A stretch of DNA of 56,516 bases. Origin: Hyphomicrobiaceae bacterium (GTDB lineage: Bacteria; Pseudomonadota; Alphaproteobacteria; Rhizobiales; Hyphomicrobiaceae). Below, piece by piece: positions 44,557 to 52,455 of the stretch. Location: assembly GCA_025359185.1 (NCBI GenBank), contig JANYHF010000095.1:1-56516 (forward strand), read 5' to 3'. The position numbers and the translations under genes are program-made. The notes beneath the pieces were generated by a model. It did not search any database. It saw only the letters and a program-made list of their open reading frames with translations, and was not told the DNA's origin. Positions within the stretch are counted from its first letter, which is position 1, and each line of letters opens with the position of its first letter.

Positions 44557-45417
44557 TCAACCTGCCTGCCTTGACCGCAGCAACCAGCCGATCACTGGGA
44601 TCATGACCCAATGAGGCACATAATGCAGCGCCAAAGCATTGAAATGATGAAATAATCCTGGATAGATCAAAGTTTGGCCCCGCCGGAAGCCGCGATACCC
44701 TGCGCGGGCAACCTGCTCAGCACTCATGACGCCTAACATTTGGAGATAATACGAATGTTCGGCGCCCATACGGGCATGAAACTTTGTCGCAACCGCTCCT
44801 GGCAGCAGGGCAGATATGCGTACGCCCTGCCCGGCGGTTTCGCTGTCAAGGGCTTCTGTCAGCGAGATGACATAGGCTTTGCTGGCGTAATAGGCTGCCT
44901 GCTGCGGGCCGGGCGCGAGGCCGCCGAGAGAGGCGACGTTGAGCACGCCGCCCGCCCCGCGTGCCAGCATTCCGGGCAGGAACCGCCGGGTCAGATCGGT
45001 GACGGCGCGCATGTTGAGATCCACCAAACGATTGAGATCGTTGGCGTCCTGTTTGGCAAACGGCCCACCAAGGCCGATCCCGGCACTGTTTACGAGGACG
45101 TCGCAGGTGCAGCCCGAGGCCGCAAGTTCGGTCTCGACAGAGGCGCAACCTGCTGCGGTCGCAAGATCGGCCGTGAGGGTGCGGATGTCGACGCCAGTTG
45201 CGGCCAGTTCGGCCGCTGCGTTTGCCAGCCCGTTGGCGCAGCGAGCTACCAGCAGCAGATCATGCCCGCCAAGGGCGAACTCCGCCGCCAGTGCCCGGCC
45301 GATGCCTTCCGACGCTCCGGTGATGACAGCAATCGGTTTGAGTGCCGCAAAATATGCGGTCTGCTCGCTCGCCACCCAATTGCGCCGCCGCCAGTGATCT
45401 AGCACGGTGTCAGGCAC
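44557..45417 (-). CDS. short-chain dehydrogenase/reductase
   Basis: About 286 aa. NAD(P)-binding TGASEGIGRALAAEF (TGxxxGIG), NSAGIG (NNAG-type motif), catalytic Ser in VLNVASLGGLAPG and YxxxK in AAYYASKAYVI are all present. The C-terminus (HYVPHWVMIPVIGWLL) is hydrophobic, suggesting membrane association as in several lipid-acting SDRs. The GTG at 45417 lies within an inverted repeat (GTGCCTGACACC recurring at 45453 on the other strand), so a later GTG at 45375 may be the true start. Substrate unknown. Confidence 0.88.
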   Translation of the reverse strand: MPDTVLDHWRRRNWVASEQTAYFAALKPIAVITGASEGIGRALAAEFALGGHDLLLVARCANGLANAAAELAATGVDIRTLTADLATAAGCASVETELAASGCTCDVLVNSAGIGLGGPFAKQDANDLNRLVDLNMRAVTDLTRRFLPGMLARGAGGVLNVASLGGLAPGPQQAAYYASKAYVISLTEALDSETAGQGVRISALLPGAVATKFHARMGAEHSYYLQMLGVMSAEQVARAGYRGFRRGQTLIYPGLFHHFNALALHYVPHWVMIPVIGWLLRSRQAG

Positions 45418-45516
45418 CAGCGCCGGTCGCTAAACTTGATTTGCAAGTCATGACGTGCCTGACACCCCGTCGGTTTGTGGAGGACTGGGTGCCAGGCGCC
45501 AGGATTGCCTGGCACC
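45406..45516. repeat. inverted repeats between SDR and helicase genes
   Basis: GGTGTCAGGCAC (45406-45417) and GTGCCTGACACC (45453-45464) are exact reverse complements. GGTGCCAGGC (45488-45497) and GCCTGGCACC (45507-45516) form a second perfect hairpin. The related words suggest a REP-like extragenic element; the second hairpin follows the helicase stop and could terminate or protect its mRNA, although no T run follows. Confidence 0.6.
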
Positions 45517-45524
45517 GGAGCCGC

Positions 45525-48500
45525 TTAGGTCCGCTTCCGGTCTTCGAGCTGCTGCTTGAGTGCGCTGAGGGCGGCAAAGGGCGAGGCCGGATCGTAGCTG
45601 CCGCGCTTGGCTTCGGGGCCGCTGCTGTGCACGCGGTCACCACCGCTCCCGCCCCTCGGACCCTTGCCACCGTCGTTGCCCCGTGCATCGCGGCCACGGT
45701 CGCCGCCCTGGCGGTCGCGGTTGCGGTCGCCGCCCTTGAAACGTTCGCCGCCTGGCTTGCTTCGCTCTGTGCTCTTGCCGCCATCGTCTTGCCCCTCGGG
45801 CTTGGCCTCACGCTGTTCGCCGCCGGGCTTTCCGACTTGCCAAGTGCGAGTTTTGCGCGGCGTTGGCGGTGCCGTGACGGCGGTAGCAACATCATCAGCG
45901 GGGGCCAGCGGATTGCCTTCAGCATCTGTGGTGGCGCTCGAAGCGGCTACTGTGGGCGCCTGCTGGCCTGGAGCGCGGTTCGGGCGGTAGTTGTTACGAT
46001 TGTGCCGGGGCCGGCCGCCCTCCTGCTTGCGCTCAGGCTGCTCGTCGCGGCGGCGGCGCGGACGCCAGATGTCGATGAACTCCGGCTCGCTGGGGACCGC
46101 CGCAGCTTCGGCTGAGGGTTCAGCGGACACCACAGGATCAGCCGCTGGAATTTCGGCCAAGGGCGCGGGCTGAGCGACGACGGCCACCTCAGCGACCGCG
46201 GCTGGTTCTGCTCCACCTTCTGCGGGCGCAACGCCGGCAGCCGTGGTTTCGCCGCCGGCATCGTCAACGGCAACGGCTTCCACCACGACCGCCGCAGTCG
46301 CCTTTGGCTTTTCCTTCTTCTCCGAGCGGAAGCCCAGCGCCTTCAGCACTTCGGTCAGTTCCGATGCACCACAACCCAGGATCGACATCATGTTGGGCAG
46401 CACGATGAAGCCGCCATCGCCGGATGAGCCCTTGGGCGGCGCTTCGGGCGCAGCTTCGTTGATGCGGAAGGCGATCAGGGGGCGGATCATATCCGACAGC
46501 CGCTCGAGCATGTCGACGCGGACGGCGCGCGGGCCGCACAGGTGATAACCGCAGGTACGGTAGAAATCTTCGGGTGTCTTGGCGTTGGAGGGCACCGACG
46601 TGAGGCCGGGGCGAGGGGGTTCAAGAGTACCCTCTTCGGCAACAGCCACGCGGTCAGCGTGCTTCAGCATCCACAGCGTCAGCAGCAGATCCGTAGATGC
46701 AGGTTTGAGCAGGAGTGGAATGTAGAGATTGAACGCACCGAACCTGGTGCCGTATTTGCGCAATTGTGCGCGCGCTTCCTGATCGAGTTCGCGTAGATCC
46801 TTGGCCACCGCTTCGCGCTTCAGCACGCCGAAATTCTCGCGCAGCTGAAAGGCGACACCGCGCGCCAACCCGGTGATGTCTTCGGCCCGGCCAAGCTCCA
46901 TCAGCGGCTTCAGGCGCTCTTCGATGATCTCGGCCAGCCACTCGTTGAGGCGCGTCTGTACCTTTTCCTTGTCGGGTGTAGCGAGATGCTCATCGCACAG
47001 CACCAGAACAGTGGGCTTCAGCGCATCTTCGGCACGCTCCAGACGCGCAATTTCCTCATTACGCCACAGAATGCGCGCGCCCTTGCGGTCGAGCTTGAAA
47101 GCATCGCTTTTTGCCGATGCGACCCGCCTGGCGCGCATCGCCATTTCCTTGCCCAGCACCTGCACCGAGGCGCTGCGGGCGGCCTTGGCGTTGAGACTGT
47201 CAACCGCCGCCGTTTCCGGCGCAAACCGGAAACCGATCAGTTTGCCGACGAAATGCTTTTCGACATGCACGGCGCCGTCGTCAGAAATCTCGGCGCTCAA
47301 TTCTTCGTCGTCCCGCAAGGCTTTCATCAGGGTACTCGTGCGCCGGTCAACAAAGCGCTGTGTGAGCTGTTCGTGCAGCGCATCAGACAGGGCGTCCTCG
47401 ATTTCGCGCGTCTTGGCCTGCCAATGCTCCGGGTTGGTAAGCCATTTCGAACGATTGGACACAAATGTCCAGGTCCGGATATGGGCCAGACGGTTGGATA
47501 GCGTATCGATATCACCCTCGGTGCGGCTGGCCTGGCCAACCTGCTCGGAGAACCAGTCCTCGGGGATGCGGCCGCCAGGGGCCGAGACATAGCGGTAAAT
47601 GTTGGCAACCAGCTCGGCGTGGCTGGCGGGCGACACCTTGCGGTAGTCAGGGATTTGGCACACGTCCCACATCAGCCGAACGGCTTCGGGGTTTTTGGCG
47701 CGGGCCGCGAAATCGGCGTCGCTTGATAGGCTGTCGAGCGCGAGCACATCGTCAGCAAGCCGCGCGCGCGTCAGGCGGGCATTGTCGGGGAACTCGCGCA
47801 GGCTCTCTTTCAGCTTGTCGATGCTCGCATAGTCGAGCGCGACCGAGCGCCATTGCAGCACCTTAACCGGATCGAACTCGTGCTTTTCGAGTTTATCGAT
47901 CAACTCGGGTGAGAGCGGTTCAGCATCACCGGTGACACCAAACGTGCCGTCGTTCATGTGCCGGCCAGCCCGGCCAGCGACCTGAGCTAGTTCGGCTACG
48001 GTCAGTTGACGGTGCTCGCGTCCATCGAATTTGCGAATGCCGGCAAAGGCGACGTGATCAACATCGAGATTGAGACCCATGCCAACGGCGTCGGTGGCGA
48101 TGAGATAATCGACGTCGCCGTTCTGGTAGAGCGCGACCTGGGCATTGCGGGTGCGAGGGCTGAGCGCGCCCAACACCACGGCGGCCCCGCCGCGCTGGCG
48201 GCGCATCAGTTCGGCGATCTCATAGACTTCGGCGGCTGAGAACGCGACGACAGCACTGCGGCGCGGCAGGCGCGAGAGCTTCTTTTGCCCGGCATAGGTG
48301 AGTTTCGAGAGGCGCGGGCGGGAGACGAAGTTGGCACCCGGCATCAGATCCTTGATCGCCTCGCGCATGGTGCCTGCGCCCAGCAGCAGCGTCTCGCTCT
48401 GGCCGCGCGCGTAAAACAGCCGCTCAGTAAAGATGTGGCCACGCTCGGGGTCGGCGGCGAGTTGGATTTCGTCGACAGCAAGGAAGTCCACCTCGATGTC

Positions 48501-48782
48501 ACGCGGCATGGCTTCGACTGTGCAAACCCAGAACCTCGCCGTCTCGGGCTTGATTTTTTCTTCGCCGGTGATCAGCGCCACCGCCTCAACGCCGACTTTG
48601 GCCACCACGCGGTCATAGACCTCGCGGGCCAGCAGCCGCAGCGGCAGGCCGATCATGCCCGACTTGTGCGCAACCATGCGTTCGATGGCGAGATGCGTCT
48701 TGCCGGTGTTCGTTGGCCCGAGAACCGCCGTAACGTTGCGGGTCTTCAGCGGCTTAATGGCATCGCTGTTGCTGATGGTCAT
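45525..48782 (-). CDS. SUV3-like superfamily 2 RNA helicase with long disordered C-terminal tail
   Basis: 1085 aa. It has the alphaproteobacterial SUV3-type helicase core: Walker A LGPTNTGKTH (21-30), DEIQ at 104-107, LLLGAGTM (motif III-like), ATDAVGMGLNLDVDHVAF and QVAGRAGRH (motif VI). An SUV3 C-terminal region follows, and after about residue 830 the sequence becomes Ala/Glu/Pro-rich and then Arg/Gly/Asp-rich (RNNYRPNRAPGQQA, GGDRNRDRQGGDRGRD), typical of RNA-binding tails. Mitochondrial SUV3 works in RNA decay; the bacterial role is unproven. DUF3108 and rpmB lie upstream, a conserved order. The S4-domain and ferredoxin genes often following this helicase are not present downstream here. 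Confidence 0.92.
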   Translation of the reverse strand: MTISNSDAIKPLKTRNVTAVLGPTNTGKTHLAIERMVAHKSGMIGLPLRLLAREVYDRVVAKVGVEAVALITGEEKIKPETARFWVCTVEAMPRDIEVDFLAVDEIQLAADPERGHIFTERLFYARGQSETLLLGAGTMREAIKDLMPGANFVSRPRLSKLTYAGQKKLSRLPRRSAVVAFSAAEVYEIAELMRRQRGGAAVVLGALSPRTRNAQVALYQNGDVDYLIATDAVGMGLNLDVDHVAFAGIRKFDGREHRQLTVAELAQVAGRAGRHMNDGTFGVTGDAEPLSPELIDKLEKHEFDPVKVLQWRSVALDYASIDKLKESLREFPDNARLTRARLADDVLALDSLSSDADFAARAKNPEAVRLMWDVCQIPDYRKVSPASHAELVANIYRYVSAPGGRIPEDWFSEQVGQASRTEGDIDTLSNRLAHIRTWTFVSNRSKWLTNPEHWQAKTREIEDALSDALHEQLTQRFVDRRTSTLMKALRDDEELSAEISDDGAVHVEKHFVGKLIGFRFAPETAAVDSLNAKAARSASVQVLGKEMAMRARRVASAKSDAFKLDRKGARILWRNEEIARLERAEDALKPTVLVLCDEHLATPDKEKVQTRLNEWLAEIIEERLKPLMELGRAEDITGLARGVAFQLRENFGVLKREAVAKDLRELDQEARAQLRKYGTRFGAFNLYIPLLLKPASTDLLLTLWMLKHADRVAVAEEGTLEPPRPGLTSVPSNAKTPEDFYRTCGYHLCGPRAVRVDMLERLSDMIRPLIAFRINEAAPEAPPKGSSGDGGFIVLPNMMSILGCGASELTEVLKALGFRSEKKEKPKATAAVVVEAVAVDDAGGETTAAGVAPAEGGAEPAAVAEVAVVAQPAPLAEIPAADPVVSAEPSAEAAAVPSEPEFIDIWRPRRRRDEQPERKQEGGRPRHNRNNYRPNRAPGQQAPTVAASSATTDAEGNPLAPADDVATAVTAPPTPRKTRTWQVGKPGGEQREAKPEGQDDGGKSTERSKPGGERFKGGDRNRDRQGGDRGRDARGNDGGKGPRGGSGGDRVHSSGPEAKRGSYDPASPFAALSALKQQLEDRKRT

Positions 48783-49028
48783 GCCGATCTCATCTTGAAG
48801 GGGGGCTCTTGTGCCGAGGAGGTGCGCCGGGCCTGCCCTGAATGTCGCGTATCGGTGAGGTTCCGGTCAAGCGGGTGTCTTCGGCAAGGCCTTGCAAATG
48901 TCCGCTGTCAGCGGAGATGCCGCTCGGGATGGCTAAGCCCCTAACGGGCATTTACGCCAACAGCAAGCGGGAATCCGATTCAAACCCAAGGAAAGCGCGG
49001 CCGCTGCTGCCGCAGCAAGACAGCCCAT

Positions 49029-49892
49029 CTACTTCGAGGACAGCGCGATACGGCCTTTGCCGGGCACGTCGATCTGCACACGCGTCGAGGTGATTTGCGC
49101 AGAACCCGCCCAGGTTGGAATGACCACATTGACCGGCACAAAGGCGTTGGCCGCGGGCACGGGGGCGAGCCAGATTTCGATGCCATCGGTCGTAGCCATG
49201 TATTTGGTCTCAGTATTCATCTTGTGCCCGGCGATCGGCACATACTGGATCTGGCAGACATAGGCGAACTTGGCGCCGGTGCCGCCGTCGATATGGGTCT
49301 TACGCTTGTAAGTGAGCACAAGATCGAAGCGCTGACGGCCATCGAACAGCGCCAGATGCCTCTGGCAGGGGTTGACGCTGTCGATACTGCCAGCGCCAGG
49401 CGACGACAGCGCCATGATCGCACTGAGTGGATCGAGCACATTCTCCATATGCGCAGGCTTCAAGGGGATACGGCCGGACGAGCCGCGGTCGGGCGGGTCT
49501 TCGACCATCGTCACCACCTTGTCGTTGACAAATCCCATGACGATTTGCCCGTTCTTGTCGGTGGCTCTGAACTTGAATTTGTAGTTGGCAGGATGCGGCG
49601 CGCCGGTGATAAAATCGCCACTGGCGTGGGTCGCACCCTCCCAGGTGTAGGCGCCAAACAGGGCGCTGATGTTGGCGCTGGTGGCCGCCTTGTACTTGCC
49701 GCCATTAATGGCAGAGTCCCAGGTAAAATCTCCCAGATCGATGCCGTTCCAGGTGATGTGATAGGTGGCGTGGACGCGCGCGACCGGCTGGGCGGTGGCG
49801 GCCGGTTCCGCTGAGGCGACGGGTGCCAGTGGGGCCAAAAAGGCGCACAAAAGCAGCGCAGGCCACGCAATCGGCTTGGACCATGTCAGCAT
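49029..49892 (-). CDS. DUF3108 domain-containing exported protein
   Basis: 287 aa. The signal peptide (AWPALLLCAFLAPLAPVASA) is followed by a DUF3108 beta-rich domain: ATYHITWNGIDLGDFTWDSA, FKFRATDKNGQIVMGFVND, DPLSAIMALSSPGAGSIDSV, LALFDGRQRFDLVLTYKR. Proteins of this family are predicted periplasmic or outer-membrane-associated beta structures without known activity. It sits between the helicase (246 bases downstream on the same strand) and the divergent rpmB, as in many alphaproteobacteria. Confidence 0.88.
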   Translation of the reverse strand: MLTWSKPIAWPALLLCAFLAPLAPVASAEPAATAQPVARVHATYHITWNGIDLGDFTWDSAINGGKYKAATSANISALFGAYTWEGATHASGDFITGAPHPANYKFKFRATDKNGQIVMGFVNDKVVTMVEDPPDRGSSGRIPLKPAHMENVLDPLSAIMALSSPGAGSIDSVNPCQRHLALFDGRQRFDLVLTYKRKTHIDGGTGAKFAYVCQIQYVPIAGHKMNTETKYMATTDGIEIWLAPVPAANAFVPVNVVIPTWAGSAQITSTRVQIDVPGKGRIALSSK

Positions 49893-50110
49893 GTTCGTTC
49901 GGCCCCTACGCTACACAACCACGGCCGCACCGGTCTCCAGCCAAAGCCCGGTGCAGTCTCTCAAGCGAGCCTTGTGGCCCTAGACATGGTTTCGGTCAAT
50001 TCTATGTCCCGGGTCACTGTGCTCGCTCAGGGTTAACAGAGGGTTGCCGGTTGTACGGAAGCTGGGCAGCGGTGCGCGGGCAACACGCAGCGAGAAGAAG
50101 GATCGGAGTC

Positions 50111-50184
50111 CTCCTTCTTCCTTCTTCCTTCTTCCTTCGTCCTGCTTCCTGCTTCCTGTTGCGTGTTGCCTGTTGCCTGTTGCC
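50111..50184. repeat. low-complexity pyrimidine/short tandem repeat tract
   Basis: Repeated CTTCTTC-CTTCTTC units, then CCTGCTTCCTGCTT, then GTTGCCTGTTGCCTGTTGCC. It lies just upstream of the rpmB promoter in an intergenic region (49893-50350) with no gene. Copy number may vary between strains. Confidence 0.75.
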
Positions 50185-50192
50185 ATTCTTAC

Positions 50193-50222
50193 TTGACGCC
50201 CGAGCGCCGCTGCACGTATAGC
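50193..50222 (+). promoter_or_regulatory. sigma-70 type promoter of rpmB
   Basis: TTGACG (50193-50198), an 18-base spacer and TATAGC (50217-50222) form a good vegetative promoter. Transcription would begin near 50229, leaving a leader of about 120 bases before the rpmB ATG. Confidence 0.6.
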
Positions 50223-50350
50223 TCTCGCGCAATCGGTCTCCGTCCCAAAGCGGCTGGTGCCGTCTGACGGTTACGAACATTTCCCAATCCGGTATGTGCG
50301 CCTTGGCCCGTTTGGGTCACGCCCTGCCTGCAACACGATGAGGAGCTGCC

Positions 50351-50662
50351 ATGTCGCGGCGCTGCGAGCTGACCGGCAAGCCGGTTCAATACGGCAATAG
50401 CGTGAGCCATGCCAATAACAAGACCCGCCGGCGCTGGGTACCGAACCTATGCGCGGTATCGCTGTTGAGCGACGCGCTTGGCCGCACGGTGCATTTGCGC
50501 ATCAGTGCCCATGCGCTGCGTACGGTTGAGCATCGCGGCGGGCTGGATGCGTTCTTTCTCAAGTCCTCGAATGAAGAACTGTCCGTTAAGGCGTTGCGCC
50601 TGAAGAAGGACATTGCCAAGGCTAAGGCCGCGAAGGTTGCGGCGGCTCCGGCAGCGGCTTAA
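50351..50662 (+). CDS. rpmB: 50S ribosomal protein L28
   Basis: 103 aa. [20 protein letters not shown] and [20 protein letters not shown] are the conserved L28 start; the C-terminal half ([20 protein letters not shown]) is typical for alphaproteobacterial L28, which has an extended Ala/Lys-rich C-terminus ([14 protein letters not shown]). GAGGAG precedes the ATG. It is monocistronic, with its own promoter and terminator. Confidence 0.97.
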   Translation: MSRRCELTGKPVQYGNSVSHANNKTRRRWVPNLCAVSLLSDALGRTVHLRISAHALRTVEHRGGLDAFFLKSSNEELSVKALRLKKDIAKAKAAKVAAAPAAA

Positions 50663-50689
50663 AGCAACGCCAACCGTTCCGGCAAATGC

Positions 50690-50720
50690 AAAGGCCCGCG
50701 TCAAGCGGGCCTTTTGTTTT
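50690..50720 (+). terminator. rho-independent terminator of rpmB
   Basis: AAAGGCCCGC (50690-50699), a short loop and GCGGGCCTTT (50705-50714), followed by TTGTTTTGG. Located 28 bases after the rpmB stop. Confidence 0.88.
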
Positions 50721-50765
50721 GGTTGTGTGCGGTCGGTGGGCTTCGCATAGGGGCTCAGTGCCAAC

Positions 50766-50897
50766 CTAGGTCAACCAGACCTTCCAGCCGGGCTCGCTGC
50801 GCAGGATCATGGCCTTGCAAGCGGCGGCCTGCTGCTCCTTGGTGAAACGCTCATAGACTTCGGGAAGTTCGCCGGGGCGCTGGACTACGACGGACAT
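50766..50897 (-). CDS. small protein, 43 aa, function unknown
   Basis: Encodes MSVVVQRPGELPEVYERFTK followed by EQQAAACKAMILRSEPGWKV and WLT. AGGAG lies 6 bases before the ATG at 50897, a convincing ribosome site; the frame continues upstream to 50996 but without coding character. The 43-aa product has a regular alternation of charged and hydrophobic residues. A GAAC-N7-GAAC motif, the alphaproteobacterial LexA box pattern, lies about 76 bases upstream. I do not recognise the family. Confidence 0.5.
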   Translation of the reverse strand: MSVVVQRPGELPEVYERFTKEQQAAACKAMILRSEPGWKVWLT

Positions 50898-50972
50898 GGT
50901 GGCTCCTGATGGGATGTCTGCGGGGGGCTTGTTGGGGGGACGCGACTCACCGGAACTCATGAGAACAAAATA

Positions 50973-50987
50973 GAACAAGACTGGAAC
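50973..50987 (-). promoter_or_regulatory. candidate LexA (SOS) box
   Basis: GAACAAGACTGGAAC fits the alphaproteobacterial LexA consensus GAAC-N7-GAAC (GTTC-N7-GTTC) exactly. Neighbouring GAAC at 50963 and GTTC words at 51017 and 51026 have spacing of 6 or 5, so do not fit. It lies upstream of the 43-aa gene and downstream of rpe. Confidence 0.4.
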
Positions 50988-51037
50988 ACTACGCAAGTGG
51001 AATTTGTATCTGTTTTGTTCTTTTTGTTCCTCTGACG

Positions 51038-51712
51038 TTACGCACCCTGCCCCGCCACCGCCGCCGTCCGGATCGCCGCAATCGTTACGGCGTAGTCCTT
51101 GGCCTTGAACACCGCCGCCCCCGCTACCAGCACATTGGCCCCCGCCGCCGCAACCACGGCAGCCGTTTCCCTCGTCACACCGCCATCGACCTGGATATCG
51201 ATTTTGCGCGCGCCAATCATGCGCTTTACGCGCGCGATTTTCTCGCCCATCGCCGGGATATACGCCTGCCCGCCAAAGCCGGGATTGACTGTCATCACCA
51301 ACACCAGGTCCACACGGTCGAGCACATGCTCGATGGCGGTTTCGCTGGTGCCCGGATTGATCGCCACGCCTGCCCGCTTGCCCAGCGCCCGGATGGCCTG
51401 CAGCGTCCTATCGAGATGCGGCCCGGCCTCGGCATGCACGGTAATGCCATCGGCCCCCGCCGTGGCGAAGGCTTCGAGGAATGGATCGGCCGGAGCGATC
51501 ATGAGATGAACGTCGAGCATCTTGTTGGTGTGTGGGCGGATGGCGGCGACCACCGCCGGGCCGAAAGTGATGTTGGGTACGAAATGCCCGTCCATCACGT
51601 CGATATGCACCCAGTCGCAGCCGGCCGCGTCGATGGCGCGGATCTCCTCACCGAGGCGGGCAAAGTCGGCGGCGAGGATCGAAGGGGCGATGAGGATCGG
51701 GCGGGGGGGCAT
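51038..51712 (-). CDS. rpe: ribulose-phosphate 3-epimerase
   Basis: Interconverts ribulose-5-phosphate and xylulose-5-phosphate in the pentose phosphate pathway and Calvin cycle; 224 aa. Metal and catalytic residues are in [16 protein letters not shown] (Ser), [19 protein letters not shown] (His, Asp), [17 protein letters not shown] (His, Met), [11 protein letters not shown] and [12 protein letters not shown] (Asp). The ATG at 51712 (MPPRPIL) is preferred with GGAG upstream; the frame is open to 51751. Its promoter region abuts the divergent hicAB operon. Confidence 0.96.
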   Translation of the reverse strand: MPPRPILIAPSILAADFARLGEEIRAIDAAGCDWVHIDVMDGHFVPNITFGPAVVAAIRPHTNKMLDVHLMIAPADPFLEAFATAGADGITVHAEAGPHLDRTLQAIRALGKRAGVAINPGTSETAIEHVLDRVDLVLVMTVNPGFGGQAYIPAMGEKIARVKRMIGARKIDIQVDGGVTRETAAVVAAAGANVLVAGAAVFKAKDYAVTIAAIRTAAVAGQGA

Positions 51713-51737
51713 GGGGGCTCCGGCAGCTAAGAAAAGT

Positions 51738-51777
51738 GTGTATTTATACACTGGCGGTCAAGACACCAAAAGTGTAT
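51738..51777. promoter_or_regulatory. candidate HicB operator
   Basis: GTGTAT-TT-ATACAC (51738-51751) is a perfect palindrome and a further GTGTAT half-site is at 51772-51777, ending 10 bases before the hicA ATG. HicB antitoxins with ribbon-helix-helix domains commonly autoregulate through such palindromes. The site also lies in front of rpe. Confidence 0.55.
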
Positions 51778-51787
51778 CATTGCAGCT

Positions 51788-51975
51788 ATGGACAGCAGAA
51801 CCATCATCGCTGCGCTGACAGCCGATGGGTGGAGGCAGGTTGCCCAAAAGGGCAGCCACGTACAATTCAAACACCCAGCGAAGCCTGGCCGCGTGACGGT
51901 CCCGCATCAAAAAAAGATATCCCTCCCGGAACGTTGCGTTCCATTGAAACCCAGTCCGGACTCAAGCTGAGGTGA
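51788..51975 (+). CDS. hicA: HicA-type toxin, conserved C-terminus in the -1 frame
   Basis: mRNA interferase of the HicA family, about 60 aa. The N-terminal part (MDSRTIIAALTADGWRQVAQ, KGSHVQFKHPAKPGRVTVPH) is a normal HicA with catalytic His24 in GSH. After PHQKK the reading frame diverges: the zero frame ends ISLPERCVPLKPSPDSS (stop 51968-51970), whereas the -1 frame gives DIPPGTLRSIETQSGLKLR, the conserved HicA ending, and stops at 51973-51975. The switch coincides with A_AAA_AAG (51910-51916) read in the zero frame. So it is either a 1-base deletion in an A tract, a sequencing error or a programmed frameshift. hicB follows at once. Coordinates span to the -1 frame stop. Confidence 0.85.
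51910..51942 (+). promoter_or_regulatory. candidate -1 frameshift signal in hicA
   Basis: The heptamer A AAA AAG (51910-51916) lies in the X XXY YYZ phase, the same sequence as in E. coli dnaX. GGAACG-TTG-CGTTCC (51928-51942) forms a hairpin with an 11-base spacer. A -1 slip continues into the conserved HicA C-terminus. No upstream Shine-Dalgarno-like stimulator is seen. Confidence 0.45.
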
Positions 51976-51977
51976 CT

Positions 51978-52370
51978 ATGCGCCCCTATATTGCCCTGAT
52001 CCACAAGGAGCCGAACAGCAGTTTTGGCGTCTCATTTCCGGACTTTCCTGGCTGCATCAGCGCCGGAGACACCATGGATGAGGCACGTATGATGGCGGCC
52101 GAAGCGCTGGCCCTGCATCTCGACGGTATGGCCCAGGACGGCGAAGCAGTGCCCGAGCCGTCATCCATCGAAGCGGTGATGGTCGCGCGCGAAAACCGGG
52201 ACGCCGTGGCCATCCTAGTTGATGCACCACGTGCCGCAGCAAAATCGGTGCGGGTCAACATCACGCTCCCCGCCGATGTGCTGGACGAGATTGATCGCTA
52301 TGCGGAGAGCCAGGGTCTTACGCGGTCGGGGTTTCTGGCGCGAGCGGCACGGAAGGAGTTGGTGGGGTAG
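51978..52370 (+). CDS. hicB: HicB-family antitoxin
   Basis: 130 aa. The N-terminal RNase H-like HicB domain begins MRPYIALIHKEPNSSFGVSF with FPDFPGCISAGDTMDEA, and a C-terminal ribbon-helix-helix DNA-binding part is SVRVNITLPADVLDEIDRYA ... TRSGFLARAARKEL. It neutralises HicA and represses the operon. A GTG at 51972 overlapping the -1 frame hicA stop (GTGA) is an alternative start; the ATG is 3 bases after that stop. The frameshifted hicA and hicB are thus tightly coupled. Confidence 0.92.
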   Translation: MRPYIALIHKEPNSSFGVSFPDFPGCISAGDTMDEARMMAAEALALHLDGMAQDGEAVPEPSSIEAVMVARENRDAVAILVDAPRAAAKSVRVNITLPADVLDEIDRYAESQGLTRSGFLARAARKELVG

Positions 52371-52455
52371 GGGCAAGTCAGCGATCTTCATGTTTTGTTA
52401 GGAAGTCGCTATGATGCTGCGAAGTATTGTAAAAGAAAATTCTTAGCAAACGGCC

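Noticed and set aside
51012-51030. GTTC-N5-GTTC as a second LexA box
   Set aside because: Spacing is 5 rather than 7 bases, so it does not fit the alphaproteobacterial consensus.
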